A stretch of DNA of 42,565 nt from positions 1 through 42,565 of the forward strand of contig JACPZA010000006.1 of NCBI GenBank assembly GCA_016195715.1, read 5' to 3'. Below, piece by piece: positions 15,773 through 23,746 of the stretch (position 1 is the stretch's first letter; every line of letters begins with the position of its first letter). The DNA is from Candidatus Daviesbacteria bacterium (GTDB taxonomy: Bacteria > Patescibacteriota > Microgenomatia > Daviesbacterales > UBA10151). The notes under the pieces are model-generated. The model made no database searches. It had not been told where the DNA came from and was given only the letters and a program-made list of their open reading frames with translations. The translations under genes were made by a program, and so were the position numbers.

Positions 15773-16825
15773 CTAACCTAATGGCAGTTGTATATAAAAA
15801 GTTGTTTCCTTCCCCAGAGTGCTTTCCACCTTAATAGTTCCTTTATGTTTTTCTATGATTTGTTTAGCAATAGATAAACCTAAACCATAACCTGGAGTAT
15901 TATTTTTAGTTCTAGATCTATCAGCTCTATAAAACCTATCAAATAAATGGGGAATATCTTTTTGATCTATCCCTATCCCCTGATCTTTTACCACTATCTG
16001 TATAGAGTGATCTATTTTTTTAGCGCTGAGTTTAATTAACTTATTTTTTGGGGAATATTTAATGGCATTATCAAGTAAAATTACAAACACTTCAGACAGA
16101 CTTTGTTTATCAGCTTTTAATTTTATATCTTGAAAGTGAGTTTCAATATTAATATTTTTTTGCTTGGCTAATTTGTTAACTTTTTTGACTGCTTCCTCTA
16201 AAACTTCTTTTAGTGATACATCTTCAGTAAATTTAACATTGCCATTTTGTTTTTGATACTGAGTCAACTTTATTAAATTATCAGATAGAATCTGCAAATT
16301 ATTTACTTCCTCTAAATTACTCTCTAATAATTTTTTAGCATTTTCCAGCTTCAAATTTTTATCTCTTAAATTAACTTCTATCTCTGATCTTAAAGAAGTT
16401 AGTGGAGTTCTTAGTTCATGTGAAGAGTCAGTGATAAATCTGTTTTGCTCATCTAACATCTCTTTAATAGGTTTTAAAGTTCTACCAGCCAAAAAATATC
16501 CAGCCAATGCAGAAATTATTAAAATACTTAAATTAATAACTCCTAAACTTAAAGCAATCCGCGCTTCTGCATCATCAATTGACTGTAAATTAAATGTATC
16601 TGGATTGATCCTAACTCTTGGCCCATCTGGAAAGCTCAAAAAAAACTCCTCTGGATGTTCTAATCTATAAGCTTGAATATGTCTAATTCTTTCCAATTCT
16701 TTGGTTGATGCTTTATAAAAAGCTACACTAAATAAAATACTAATTAAAGCAATAATTAAAATATAAAAAGCAGTTAATTTAAGCCTGGCTTTGGTAAATT
16801 CGCCAAGCTTGATATTAAACTTCAT
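15773..16825 (-). CDS. Membrane sensor histidine kinase
   Basis: 350 residues. TM1 ~17-37, a short outside loop (~38-92), TM2 ~93-114, then a HAMP-like linker (RTLKPIKEML), H-box His136 in TDSSHELRTPLTSLRSEIE, N-box in VILLDNAIKYSPKN, G1 VKDQGIGI, F-box and G2 GYGLGLSIAKQI. The architecture and small sensor loop match CusS/BaeS-like kinases. The start overlaps the stop of the response-regulator gene by 1 bp. It should phosphorylate that regulator in response to an envelope or metal signal; the ligand cannot be read from sequence. Confidence 0.93.
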   Translation of the reverse strand: MKFNIKLGEFTKARLKLTAFYILIIALISILFSVAFYKASTKELERIRHIQAYRLEHPEEFFLSFPDGPRVRINPDTFNLQSIDDAEARIALSLGVINLSILIISALAGYFLAGRTLKPIKEMLDEQNRFITDSSHELRTPLTSLRSEIEVNLRDKNLKLENAKKLLESNLEEVNNLQILSDNLIKLTQYQKQNGNVKFTEDVSLKEVLEEAVKKVNKLAKQKNINIETHFQDIKLKADKQSLSEVFVILLDNAIKYSPKNKLIKLSAKKIDHSIQIVVKDQGIGIDQKDIPHLFDRFYRADRSRTKNNTPGYGLGLSIAKQIIEKHKGTIKVESTLGKETTFYIQLPLG

Positions 16826-17502
16826 TACTTTTCTCCTAATCTATATCCAAACCCTCTAATAGTCTGAATTAAACTAATTTTTTCAGGAAAAGCTTTATCA
16901 ATTTTGGCTCGCAAATAACCAATATAAACTTCCACCGTATTGGGCAAAATATCTGCATCATAGCTCCAAACATGGGAGGTAATTTGGTCTTTGGTTAAAG
17001 TTTGATTTGGATGGCGAAGTAAATATTCTAAAAGGGCAAACTCTTTGGCAGAAAGCTGAATAATTTTATCACCCCTTTTAACTAAATAGCTTAAAGTATC
17101 TAAACTTAAATCAGCAATTTTTAAAACAGAGCCAATAGTTTTTTTAGGCCTTCTAACTAAAGCTCTAACTCGAGCCATTAATTCCTCAAATGCAAAGGGT
17201 TTAGTTAGATAATCATCAGCTCCAGAATTTAACCCTTCTACTTTATCTGCAATCTGACCCTTAGCAGTTAGCATTAAAATTGGGGTATGAATTTGTTGCT
17301 CACGCAATTTTTTACAAATCTCAAATCCATCCATTCCAGGAAGTAAAACATCCAGAATTATTAAATCATAATCTTCACTAGAAGCTAAATCAAACCCTTC
17401 TAAACCAGTGAATACCAAATCAACAGCTAAGTTTTCTTGTTCCAAACCTTTTTTGATAGAACTTCCAATTTTATGTTCATCTTCAACCACTAAAATTCTC
17501 AT
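16825..17502 (-). CDS. OmpR/CusR-family response regulator
   Basis: 225 residues. Receiver: VVEDEHK with the acidic pair, Asp51 in LIILDVLLPGMDG, Thr in MLTAKG, Lys in DYLTKPF. C-terminal winged helix: LSAKEFALLEYLLRHPNQTLTKDQITSHVW, then NTVEVYIGYLRAKID, then LIQTIRGFGYRL. I chose ATG 17502; a TTG five codons upstream lies inside the -10 region. The -10 TATAAT is 6 nt before the ATG, so the mRNA is probably leaderless. Direct repeats upstream look like its own binding site. It heads the operon that runs through the kinase, the MacAB-type exporter, the DUF5666-like protein and the cupredoxin. Confidence 0.94.
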   Translation of the reverse strand: MRILVVEDEHKIGSSIKKGLEQENLAVDLVFTGLEGFDLASSEDYDLIILDVLLPGMDGFEICKKLREQQIHTPILMLTAKGQIADKVEGLNSGADDYLTKPFAFEELMARVRALVRRPKKTIGSVLKIADLSLDTLSYLVKRGDKIIQLSAKEFALLEYLLRHPNQTLTKDQITSHVWSYDADILPNTVEVYIGYLRAKIDKAFPEKISLIQTIRGFGYRLGEK

Positions 17503-17508
17503 CTGCAA

Positions 17509-17540
17509 ATTATACAAAAATTGGCTGAGAAATTTCTGAG
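17509..17540 (-). promoter_or_regulatory. Response-regulator promoter with 11-bp direct repeats
   Basis: -10 TATAAT (17509-17514, minus strand), with no good -35 (AGAAAT). Two CTCAG direct repeats (plus-strand CTGAG at 17525-17529 and 17536-17540) lie exactly 11 bp apart over the -35 position, the usual layout of an OmpR/PhoB-type activator box. Transcription should start at the A of ATG 17502. Confidence 0.7.
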
Positions 17541-17547
17541 AGCTAAA

Positions 17548-19230
17548 TTATTTAAACAGCGAAGGTTCACTTTGAGCTGGCAAGTTTCCCTCTTCTGCTG
17601 CCAGCTCTTTACCAGCTTCTTGAAGTGGACTTTCAGCATGAGTTTTTCTTAGGGGAATTTCTTTCAAGAAAAATGAAGCTAAAAATGCTGCCCCCATTAA
17701 AATTGAAGCAATAAAAAATACTTCAGTAATTGACGTTCCAAAAGCAATTTTAGTTTTATTAACAAACTCATTAAACGCTACAATTGCTTGGGGTCTAATA
17801 TCAGCAGGCAAATTTGCTAACTGAATTTGAATCTGAGCTCTACCTGGTCCTGTTAATATAGCTTGTAACTTATTAGCATCAATTTTATTTAGGCTAAAGC
17901 TTGGGTTTGCTTTTGAGATTAATTGAACAAACGGATCCGCAGATAAATCTCCAAACTTAGCAGCTAAGCCAGTATTTAATACTCCGCCTAAAACTGCAGT
18001 ACCCACAGTTGCCCCAATACTTCTAAATAACTGGGTTGATGCAGTTGCTACTCCTAATTTAGAGTGATCAAAAGCATTTTGAACAGCTAAAGTAAAGATT
18101 GGAAATGTGGTTCCCAAACCAACTCCAGTTAGAATCATTTTTATTAAAAGTTCATTTTGAGCTGTTTGAACAGTCATTTGTGAAAGTAAGTATGTGGCAA
18201 TAGTAGCAAACCCTAAACCCAAAACTGCTAGCCATTTATATTTACCAATTCGAGAAACAATTTGTCCTGTGACAATACTAGCTCCAACTAAACCTAACAT
18301 TAAGGGTGTTAAGATTGTGCCAGAGTTAGTCGCAGAAATTCCTAAAACCAGCTGAGCAAAAAGAGGCACATATAAAATTGCTCCAAACATTCCAATTCCA
18401 GTTAAAAAAGTGATTAACATAGAAACAGAAAAAATTGGATTTTTAAATAAATCTAGAGGCAGTACTGGTTCTTTAACTTTAGTTTCAACAATTCCAAAAA
18501 TTATTAAACTAATTAAAGAAGTTAAAAATAAACCAATAATTTGTATTGAACTAAAAGCATACTGGCTTCCTCCCCAAACCAAACCCAAAAGTAGTGTTAT
18601 CAAACCAACTGTTAAAAACAACGAGCCAAAATAATCAACCGAGCGATGTTTATTATCTGGCACAATTTTGGGCATTAAAAATCCGATTACCAAAACCGCT
18701 AAAATCCCGATTGGAATATTGATAAAAAAGTTCCATCGCCAAGAAACATGATCTGTTAAAAACCCACCCAGCCCTGGACCGATTACCGAAGCCAGTCCAA
18801 AAACTCCTCCAAAAAGTCCTTGCCACCTGCCTCTTTCTGCTGGAGCAAATAAATCTCCAATTGTCGCAAAAGCATTAGCAAAGATTGCTCCTCCTCCAAG
18901 CCCTTGCAAGGCTCTAAATAAAATTAGCTGAGTCATATTTTGCGAAAATCCACTCAAAATTGAACCAATTACAAAAACTAAAATTGCCCCCAAAATAAAA
19001 TATTTGCGCCCATAAATATCGGATAATTTTCCATATATTGGTACAATTACAGTAGAGGCCAGCAAATATGCCGTAAATACCCAGCTTAAATGTTCCAAAC
19101 CATTTAACTCTCGGACAATTCTAGGCATAGCTGTAGCTACAATTGTTTGATCAAGTGCAGCTAAAAGCAATGCCAACATAACTCCAATCATGACTAAAAT
19201 TTTTTGAGATTTTGGAATATTAGCAAGCAT
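17548..19230 (-). CDS. DHA2-family (EmrB/QacA-type) multidrug MFS exporter
   Basis: 560 residues with about 14 hydrophobic segments. Motifs: LDQTIVATAMPRIVRELNG (first TM, motif D1), YGKLSDIYGRKYF (motif A), RALQGLGGGAI (motif B) and GPGLGGFLTDHVSWRWNFFINIPIG (motif C). This family exports drugs and lipophilic cations by proton antiport. I chose ATG 19230 (MLANIPKSQK), which starts 4 bp after the marR stop and has a GGGAGG upstream; the longer ORF would overlap marR by 38 bp. The C-terminal ~30 residues are polar. Co-transcribed with and probably controlled by marR. Confidence 0.94.
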   Translation of the reverse strand: MLANIPKSQKILVMIGVMLALLLAALDQTIVATAMPRIVRELNGLEHLSWVFTAYLLASTVIVPIYGKLSDIYGRKYFILGAILVFVIGSILSGFSQNMTQLILFRALQGLGGGAIFANAFATIGDLFAPAERGRWQGLFGGVFGLASVIGPGLGGFLTDHVSWRWNFFINIPIGILAVLVIGFLMPKIVPDNKHRSVDYFGSLFLTVGLITLLLGLVWGGSQYAFSSIQIIGLFLTSLISLIIFGIVETKVKEPVLPLDLFKNPIFSVSMLITFLTGIGMFGAILYVPLFAQLVLGISATNSGTILTPLMLGLVGASIVTGQIVSRIGKYKWLAVLGLGFATIATYLLSQMTVQTAQNELLIKMILTGVGLGTTFPIFTLAVQNAFDHSKLGVATASTQLFRSIGATVGTAVLGGVLNTGLAAKFGDLSADPFVQLISKANPSFSLNKIDANKLQAILTGPGRAQIQIQLANLPADIRPQAIVAFNEFVNKTKIAFGTSITEVFFIASILMGAAFLASFFLKEIPLRKTHAESPLQEAGKELAAEEGNLPAQSEPSLFK

Positions 19231-19234
19231 TAGA

Positions 19235-19693
19235 CTATTTTCCCTCCCAGTGACTAACTTGCGAAGAAACATCTACTTTACTCATCAAATTAACTAATTG
19301 CTTAATTTCTTGGTCCTCTAGAGTATCAAACATTGGACTCACTTTTAGAAAATAATCCTTTTTAAAATTCTTAAACTTTTCCAAAGCTGAATCGGTGATT
19401 TTTATTTTCAAAACTCGCCTATCTTTTTTGTCTTCTTCTCTTTTAATCAAACCTTTCTCTACTAAAATATCGCTAAATTGACTGATCGCTCCTGGAGTAA
19501 CGTTTAAGTTGCTTGCCAAATCTTTAACCGAAACACCGCTTTTTTGCTTGGCAATCAAAAAAAGAATATCTACTTGAGGCTTATTTAGCTTGTAACCATC
19601 AATTCGAAAGCTGTGCCAAGCCCCCATGCTTCTAAAAACACAATGAATTTTTTTTAATAGCTCTTGAAGTAGCTCTTGACGAGTTTTTTCCAT
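19235..19693 (-). CDS. MarR-family transcriptional regulator
   Basis: 152 residues. Winged-helix core: LNKPQVDILFLIAKQKSGVSVKDLASNLNVTPGAISQFSDILVEKGLIKREEDKKDRRVLKIKIT with the DxRxxxI/L wing motif. Start ATG 19693. Two tandem palindromes overlap its own promoter and start codon, so it should repress itself and the exporter downstream and be released by a small molecule. The N-terminal helix contains one Cys (HCVF), a possible sensor but unproven. Confidence 0.93.
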   Translation of the reverse strand: MEKTRQELLQELLKKIHCVFRSMGAWHSFRIDGYKLNKPQVDILFLIAKQKSGVSVKDLASNLNVTPGAISQFSDILVEKGLIKREEDKKDRRVLKIKITDSALEKFKNFKKDYFLKVSPMFDTLEDQEIKQLVNLMSKVDVSSQVSHWEGK

Positions 19694-19738
19694 AGTTTAG
19701 TAACTAAATAGTTTAGCAGCTAAACTAATATTTGTCAA
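19693..19738 (-). promoter_or_regulatory. marR promoter with tandem operators
   Basis: Minus strand: -35 TTGACA (19733-19738), 17-bp spacer, -10 TAAACT (19710-19715). Two 19-bp palindromes, arms TAGTTTAGC/GCTAAACTA (19709-19727) and TAGTTTAGT/ACTAAATAG (19693-19711), have centres 16 bp apart and cover the spacer, the -10 and the start codon. A textbook MarR repression layout. Confidence 0.85.
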
Positions 19739-19744
19739 CCCTTA

Positions 19745-20344
19745 TTATGCAATTAACTCAATTTGGGGATTAAAAACCGGAATTTCTAATGAAATATTTC
19801 TTCTCATAGATTGAAATTCTGCTAAATCATCCTCTTCAATTACCAGTCCTCCCCATAAATTAGGAAGAAACGGTGATGGTTCATTATCGCCAGGGTCATA
19901 TCTGACCTCGTCTCCGTGAACTTGGGAATAATTTATTTTGATTGGTACACCGAAAACAGTTTGATCTTCTGGTTTCAAATTAAAATCTCTAGCAAACATT
20001 AATCTTAGTTGCCTATTCCAAAAATAACTACCAACAGCAAAAAGTCTGGAAAAATGACCATTTAAGCTAGCTTGAGGAATCACAATACCAACAGTAGGTT
20101 TATAGTCATGCCATGCATTATTTGGTGGCCCATAATGTTCAGCTTGTTGATATCTTTTAGAAACTGAGTGTCTGCTGGAAAGAAGCGCAAAGCAGACATG
20201 GTTGGGAGCAGTAGGATTTTTGTTTCCTGACAACATACCAATTTGGATACCATTTTCAATTAGTGACGGCAAATCTGAAAGTCTTGCCCCATGGATTAAT
20301 CCACCCGGTTGAAAAATTTCTCTTGCTAGTCTAATCTCTGACAT
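19745..20344 (-). CDS. Hypothetical protein, 199 aa
   Basis: Not recognised. A soluble protein with 12 Arg against 5 Lys. The N-terminal GGLIHGARLSDLPSLIENGIQIG (~14-36) faintly resembles the start of ART/DarT-type ADP-ribosyltransferases (H.T..NL..IL..G), and HGDEVRYDPGD occurs later, but the resemblance is too weak for a call. It stands alone upstream of marR, with a short 51-bp gap that carries the marR promoter. No TM or signal peptide. Confidence 0.5.
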   Translation of the reverse strand: MSEIRLAREIFQPGGLIHGARLSDLPSLIENGIQIGMLSGNKNPTAPNHVCFALLSSRHSVSKRYQQAEHYGPPNNAWHDYKPTVGIVIPQASLNGHFSRLFAVGSYFWNRQLRLMFARDFNLKPEDQTVFGVPIKINYSQVHGDEVRYDPGDNEPSPFLPNLWGGLVIEEDDLAEFQSMRRNISLEIPVFNPQIELIA

Positions 20345-20414
20345 AGATAGATAGCATATTATAGTTTATTCTGGCCTAAAATTACAAACTATAAGATAAA
20401 TAAAGAGACAGATT

Positions 20415-21158
20415 TTAAAGATTGATGATCATATCATCTTTGGCAGCAGTAGTATTTTCAAAAATTTCTTTTGCAGCTTCTTCTGCCTCATATCTTTTTT
20501 CCAAAGTTGTATAACTAGTTGGATCAAAATGAGTAAGGATCAACTTTTTAACATTGGCATCTTTAGCTAAATTTGCTGCTTCAATTGGCGTCACATGTCC
20601 CCAAGCAGTTTTCTCATGACCTATTTGAAAAGAGCATTCATGAATTAATAAATCAACATTTTGAGCTAGTTTATAACTATTTTCACAAATCCCTGTATCA
20701 CCAGAATAACTAATTGTTTTTCCTTCTAACTCAAATCTATAGCCAAAATTTCTATAAGCATGAAACATCTCAAATCTAGTAACTTTAAATCCAAAATCAT
20801 TTTCACCTTCAATAGTTTCTTTAATATTTACTTTTAATTTTAAATCTTTGACTCCAACAGTAAACGGTGCATTAAATAAAGTATTTAGTGCTTCAACTCG
20901 CTCTTTAGGAACACACAAATTTAATCCCTGAGAGAATTTAAATTTAGATAAAATATGTAGACCTGAAACATGGTCTAGATGAAAATGGCTGATAAATAAA
21001 AAAATTGGTTTGTCTTTTAAAATATACTCATCTAATTTATAAATCCCATTCCCAGCATCTAAAACAATGTAATAATCTTTTGAGTCAATTAAAATACAAG
21101 CTGTGTCGCCAGTTTTTGAACTATACCAACCATTTGTCCCCAGAAAAATTATTTTCAC
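20415..21158 (-). CDS. Metallo-beta-lactamase-fold hydrolase (RNase Z/phosphodiesterase-like)
   Basis: 247 residues. The metal site motif is SHFHLDHVSG (His58, His60, Asp62, His63), followed by SYSGDTG, LIHECSF, GHVTPIEAANLAKDANVKKLILTHFD. This is the order seen in RNase Z-like and small-molecule phosphodiesterase MBL enzymes. There is no exosite insertion typical of tRNase Z, so the substrate is uncertain. The gene ends 39 bp after the upstream start of the next operon segment. Probably cytoplasmic. Confidence 0.85.
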   Translation of the reverse strand: MKIIFLGTNGWYSSKTGDTACILIDSKDYYIVLDAGNGIYKLDEYILKDKPIFLFISHFHLDHVSGLHILSKFKFSQGLNLCVPKERVEALNTLFNAPFTVGVKDLKLKVNIKETIEGENDFGFKVTRFEMFHAYRNFGYRFELEGKTISYSGDTGICENSYKLAQNVDLLIHECSFQIGHEKTAWGHVTPIEAANLAKDANVKKLILTHFDPTSYTTLEKRYEAEEAAKEIFENTTAAKDDMIINL

Positions 21159-21197
21159 AGTTAAAAGATTATACTAGCTTACTAGTTCAAACTCCAG

Positions 21198-23453
21198 CTA
21201 GACTGAAATCAAATCCTTCTCAGCTCTGTTTAACAACACAGCATTAGTAGCCACAATTATTGAAGAAGCACTCATTAATAGAGCTGAAAATTCTGGCCTT
21301 AACTCTATCCCAAATTTAGGGTATAAAACTCCAGCTGCAATTGGGATTGCTAAAAGGTTATAGATTGATGCCCAAAAAAGATTTTGCTTCATTTTAATAA
21401 CAGTAGCTTTAGACAACTTAATTGCCCTCAAGACATCTGCTGGGTCAGACTTCATTAAAACTACTTTAGCTGTTTCTATGGCCACATCAGTCCCTGCACC
21501 AATGGCAATTCCGATATCTGCTTGGGCTAGGGCTGGTGCATCATTAATTCCATCTCCTACCATAGCTACAAACTTGCCTTCACCTTGAAGCTTTTTAATA
21601 TATTCTGCTTTTTCATCTGGTAAAACTTCAGCAAAAATTCTTTTAATCCCAAGCTCTTTTCCCACCACCTCAGCTGTTTTTTGGTTATCCCCTGTGATCA
21701 TAGCTACTTCTAGCCCCAACTCTTGCATCTTCTGGATAGCTATTTTGGCATTATCTTTTACCCCATCTGCTATTGCTAAAATAGCCACATTTTTCCCATC
21801 AATACCAACAAAGGCTAAAGTTTTTGCCTGGGCCACAAATTGATCTGCTTTTTTATCAAGCTCACCGCAACGCATCACACCCTCTTTTTCCATCAATTTT
21901 CTTGTCCCAACAGCAACTTTTTCCCCATCTACAACCCCGGTAACACCTAAACCCAAAACAGCTTGAAATTTTTCAACTTTAAACTCCTTAACTCTTTTTT
22001 CCATCCCAAAGCTTATGATTGCTTTTGACAACGCATGTTCAGACCCCTTTTCTAGTGAAACAACTAAGCTTAGAATATATGTTTTAATATCCATGCCTTT
22101 TGGTTTTTTAAAACCCAACTCCGCTTCGACACCCTCAATCCCATCCATTAATAAAAAATCTGTAACTTTAGGTTTACCTTCAGTCAAAGTCCCAGTTTTA
22201 TCTAAAACTACGGCTTGGATTTTAGAAACCTGCTCTAAAGTTGGGGCATCTTTGATTAAAATATTATGTTTTGCACCCAAACTAGTCCCCACTGCCACAG
22301 CTGTAGGTGTAGCCAAACCTAGCGCATCAGGACAAGCAATAACTACTGCAGAGATAGCAAAGGTAAGAGCAAAAAGAAGAGGTTGCCCCATTATGAAAAA
22401 CCAGATAAAAAAAGTCACTAATCCTCCACCTACAGCTAAAATAACCAGATATTGAGCAAACTTATCAGCAATTTTTTGCCCAGGAGCTTTAGAATTTTGG
22501 GCAAGTTCAACCATTTTAACTATCTGAGATAAAACAGTATCCTGACCTACTTTGGTAGCTTTAAATTTAACTGAGCCTGACTCATTAATTGAGCCACCTA
22601 TCACAAAGTCTCCAGTCTTTTTCTCAATAGGAATAGATTCACCAGTTACCAAAGACTCATCAATCGAAGTTTCTCCCTCTATAATTTCTCCATCAACAGG
22701 AACTTTATCTCCGGGCTTTAGAATTAAGATATCTCCTGGTTTGATCTCTGAAGTAGAAACTAATTCTTCTCTACTATTCCTTAAGATTCTGGCTTGCGGA
22801 GGAACTAAATTGAACAAAGCCGCCAAAGCATCGGTTGTCCCTCTTCTGGATTTCATCTCCATCCAATGGCCAAATAAAACAAAGGTGATTAACATAGCAG
22901 CAGCTTCATAATATGAGTCATTGCTTCCTAAAAAAGTTAAAACAATGCTAAATCCATAAGCAGCAGTAATCCCAACTGCAATTAAAACTGCCATGTTTAA
23001 AGTTTTAGCTTGCAAAGCTTTATAAGTTGAATAAAGGAAGATCCAGCCAGCATAGAAAAAAACTGGAGTAGTTAGTAAAAAAAGCAGCCAGGCATTAGGA
23101 ATAGGGCTGGGAAGTGAAAAACCCAAAATTTTTTGGCCTAAAGATGAATAAAGAACAATAGGAATAGTAAAAACCAAAGAGAAAAAGAACTTATTCCTAA
23201 TATCCTCCTCCATCAGTTTGGCCATCTCCCTACCAGCCAAACCTCCATGCTCCATCCCCATAGCCATAGTCATTCCCATCTTGGTTTTTTCCCAAAAAGA
23301 CATTTCTGAAACAGGTTTCATCTGATGCTCAGAATGATCACGGTGAGTTTGATTATTATCCGTTTTCTCATTAAGAACTAAATCCATTCCACACTTTGGA
23401 CATCTTCCTTTAATTTCTTGTTGGATTTCTTGGTGCATTGGACAAGTGTACAT
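21198..23453 (-). CDS. P1B-type heavy-metal (copper) translocating ATPase with CPD motif
   Basis: 751 residues; exports metal cations, probably copper. The N-terminal metal-binding domain has CPMHQ (4-8) and CPKCGM (18-23), then a His-rich linker (HRDHSEHQM). About eight TM helices. TGES actuator motif, phosphorylation site DKTGT at Asp418, GDGINDAPALAQAD hinge. The TM6 metal motif reads CPD (374-376; ACPDALGLATPT) where CopA has CPC and CopB has CPH; the GAT codon is clear. A short Met-rich membrane gene follows upstream. A 10-bp palindrome ATAGTACTAT (23460-23469) in front of the gene may be a copper-repressor site. Confidence 0.93.
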   Translation of the reverse strand: MYTCPMHQEIQQEIKGRCPKCGMDLVLNEKTDNNQTHRDHSEHQMKPVSEMSFWEKTKMGMTMAMGMEHGGLAGREMAKLMEEDIRNKFFFSLVFTIPIVLYSSLGQKILGFSLPSPIPNAWLLFLLTTPVFFYAGWIFLYSTYKALQAKTLNMAVLIAVGITAAYGFSIVLTFLGSNDSYYEAAAMLITFVLFGHWMEMKSRRGTTDALAALFNLVPPQARILRNSREELVSTSEIKPGDILILKPGDKVPVDGEIIEGETSIDESLVTGESIPIEKKTGDFVIGGSINESGSVKFKATKVGQDTVLSQIVKMVELAQNSKAPGQKIADKFAQYLVILAVGGGLVTFFIWFFIMGQPLLFALTFAISAVVIACPDALGLATPTAVAVGTSLGAKHNILIKDAPTLEQVSKIQAVVLDKTGTLTEGKPKVTDFLLMDGIEGVEAELGFKKPKGMDIKTYILSLVVSLEKGSEHALSKAIISFGMEKRVKEFKVEKFQAVLGLGVTGVVDGEKVAVGTRKLMEKEGVMRCGELDKKADQFVAQAKTLAFVGIDGKNVAILAIADGVKDNAKIAIQKMQELGLEVAMITGDNQKTAEVVGKELGIKRIFAEVLPDEKAEYIKKLQGEGKFVAMVGDGINDAPALAQADIGIAIGAGTDVAIETAKVVLMKSDPADVLRAIKLSKATVIKMKQNLFWASIYNLLAIPIAAGVLYPKFGIELRPEFSALLMSASSIIVATNAVLLNRAEKDLISV

Positions 23454-23494
23454 AAATTCATAGTACTATACTTGTCAAACTTTTGAAGAAAAAA

Positions 23495-23641
23495 CTATTT
23501 TTTATTAATTTGCTTCCAAAGCCAAACTCCAAGTAAAACTGCATCAACAAAAAGCACTATCCAGAATATTATCCCGATAAAAGCAAATCCGTTAGAATAC
23601 CCCATCATACCAGATCCCCCATATCCTCCCCATCCCATCAT
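23495..23641 (-). CDS. 48-aa Met/Gly-rich single-pass membrane protein
   Basis: Starts MMGWGGYGGSGMMGYSNG, then one TM helix (FAFIGIIFWIVLFVDAVLLGVWLW) and a basic end (KQINKK). A strong Shine-Dalgarno (GAGGGGGGTGAT) lies 5 nt before ATG 23641. It sits just upstream of the copper ATPase gene on the same strand (41-bp gap). The Met-rich N-terminus could bind Cu(I), so it may be an accessory of metal export; this is inferred. Confidence 0.7.
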   Translation of the reverse strand: MMGWGGYGGSGMMGYSNGFAFIGIIFWIVLFVDAVLLGVWLWKQINKK

Positions 23642-23746
23642 CTTTATCACCCCCCTCAAATTTAGTATATCACTTAAGATAAAAGCGCTTTTTTCAGATC
23701 CAAGTCTGCTTATTTAAGATATTTATAAGCAAAGCTTGAAAATATC

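Noticed and set aside
19745-20344. Possible DarT/ART-type toxin
   Set aside because: Only a short N-terminal resemblance (HGARLSDLPSLIENG); catalytic residues not identifiable and no antitoxin neighbour.
23473-23478. TTGACA as -35 for the copper ATPase gene
   Set aside because: At 17-bp spacing the -10 would fall on the start codon; only the nearby palindrome is kept as a possible operator.
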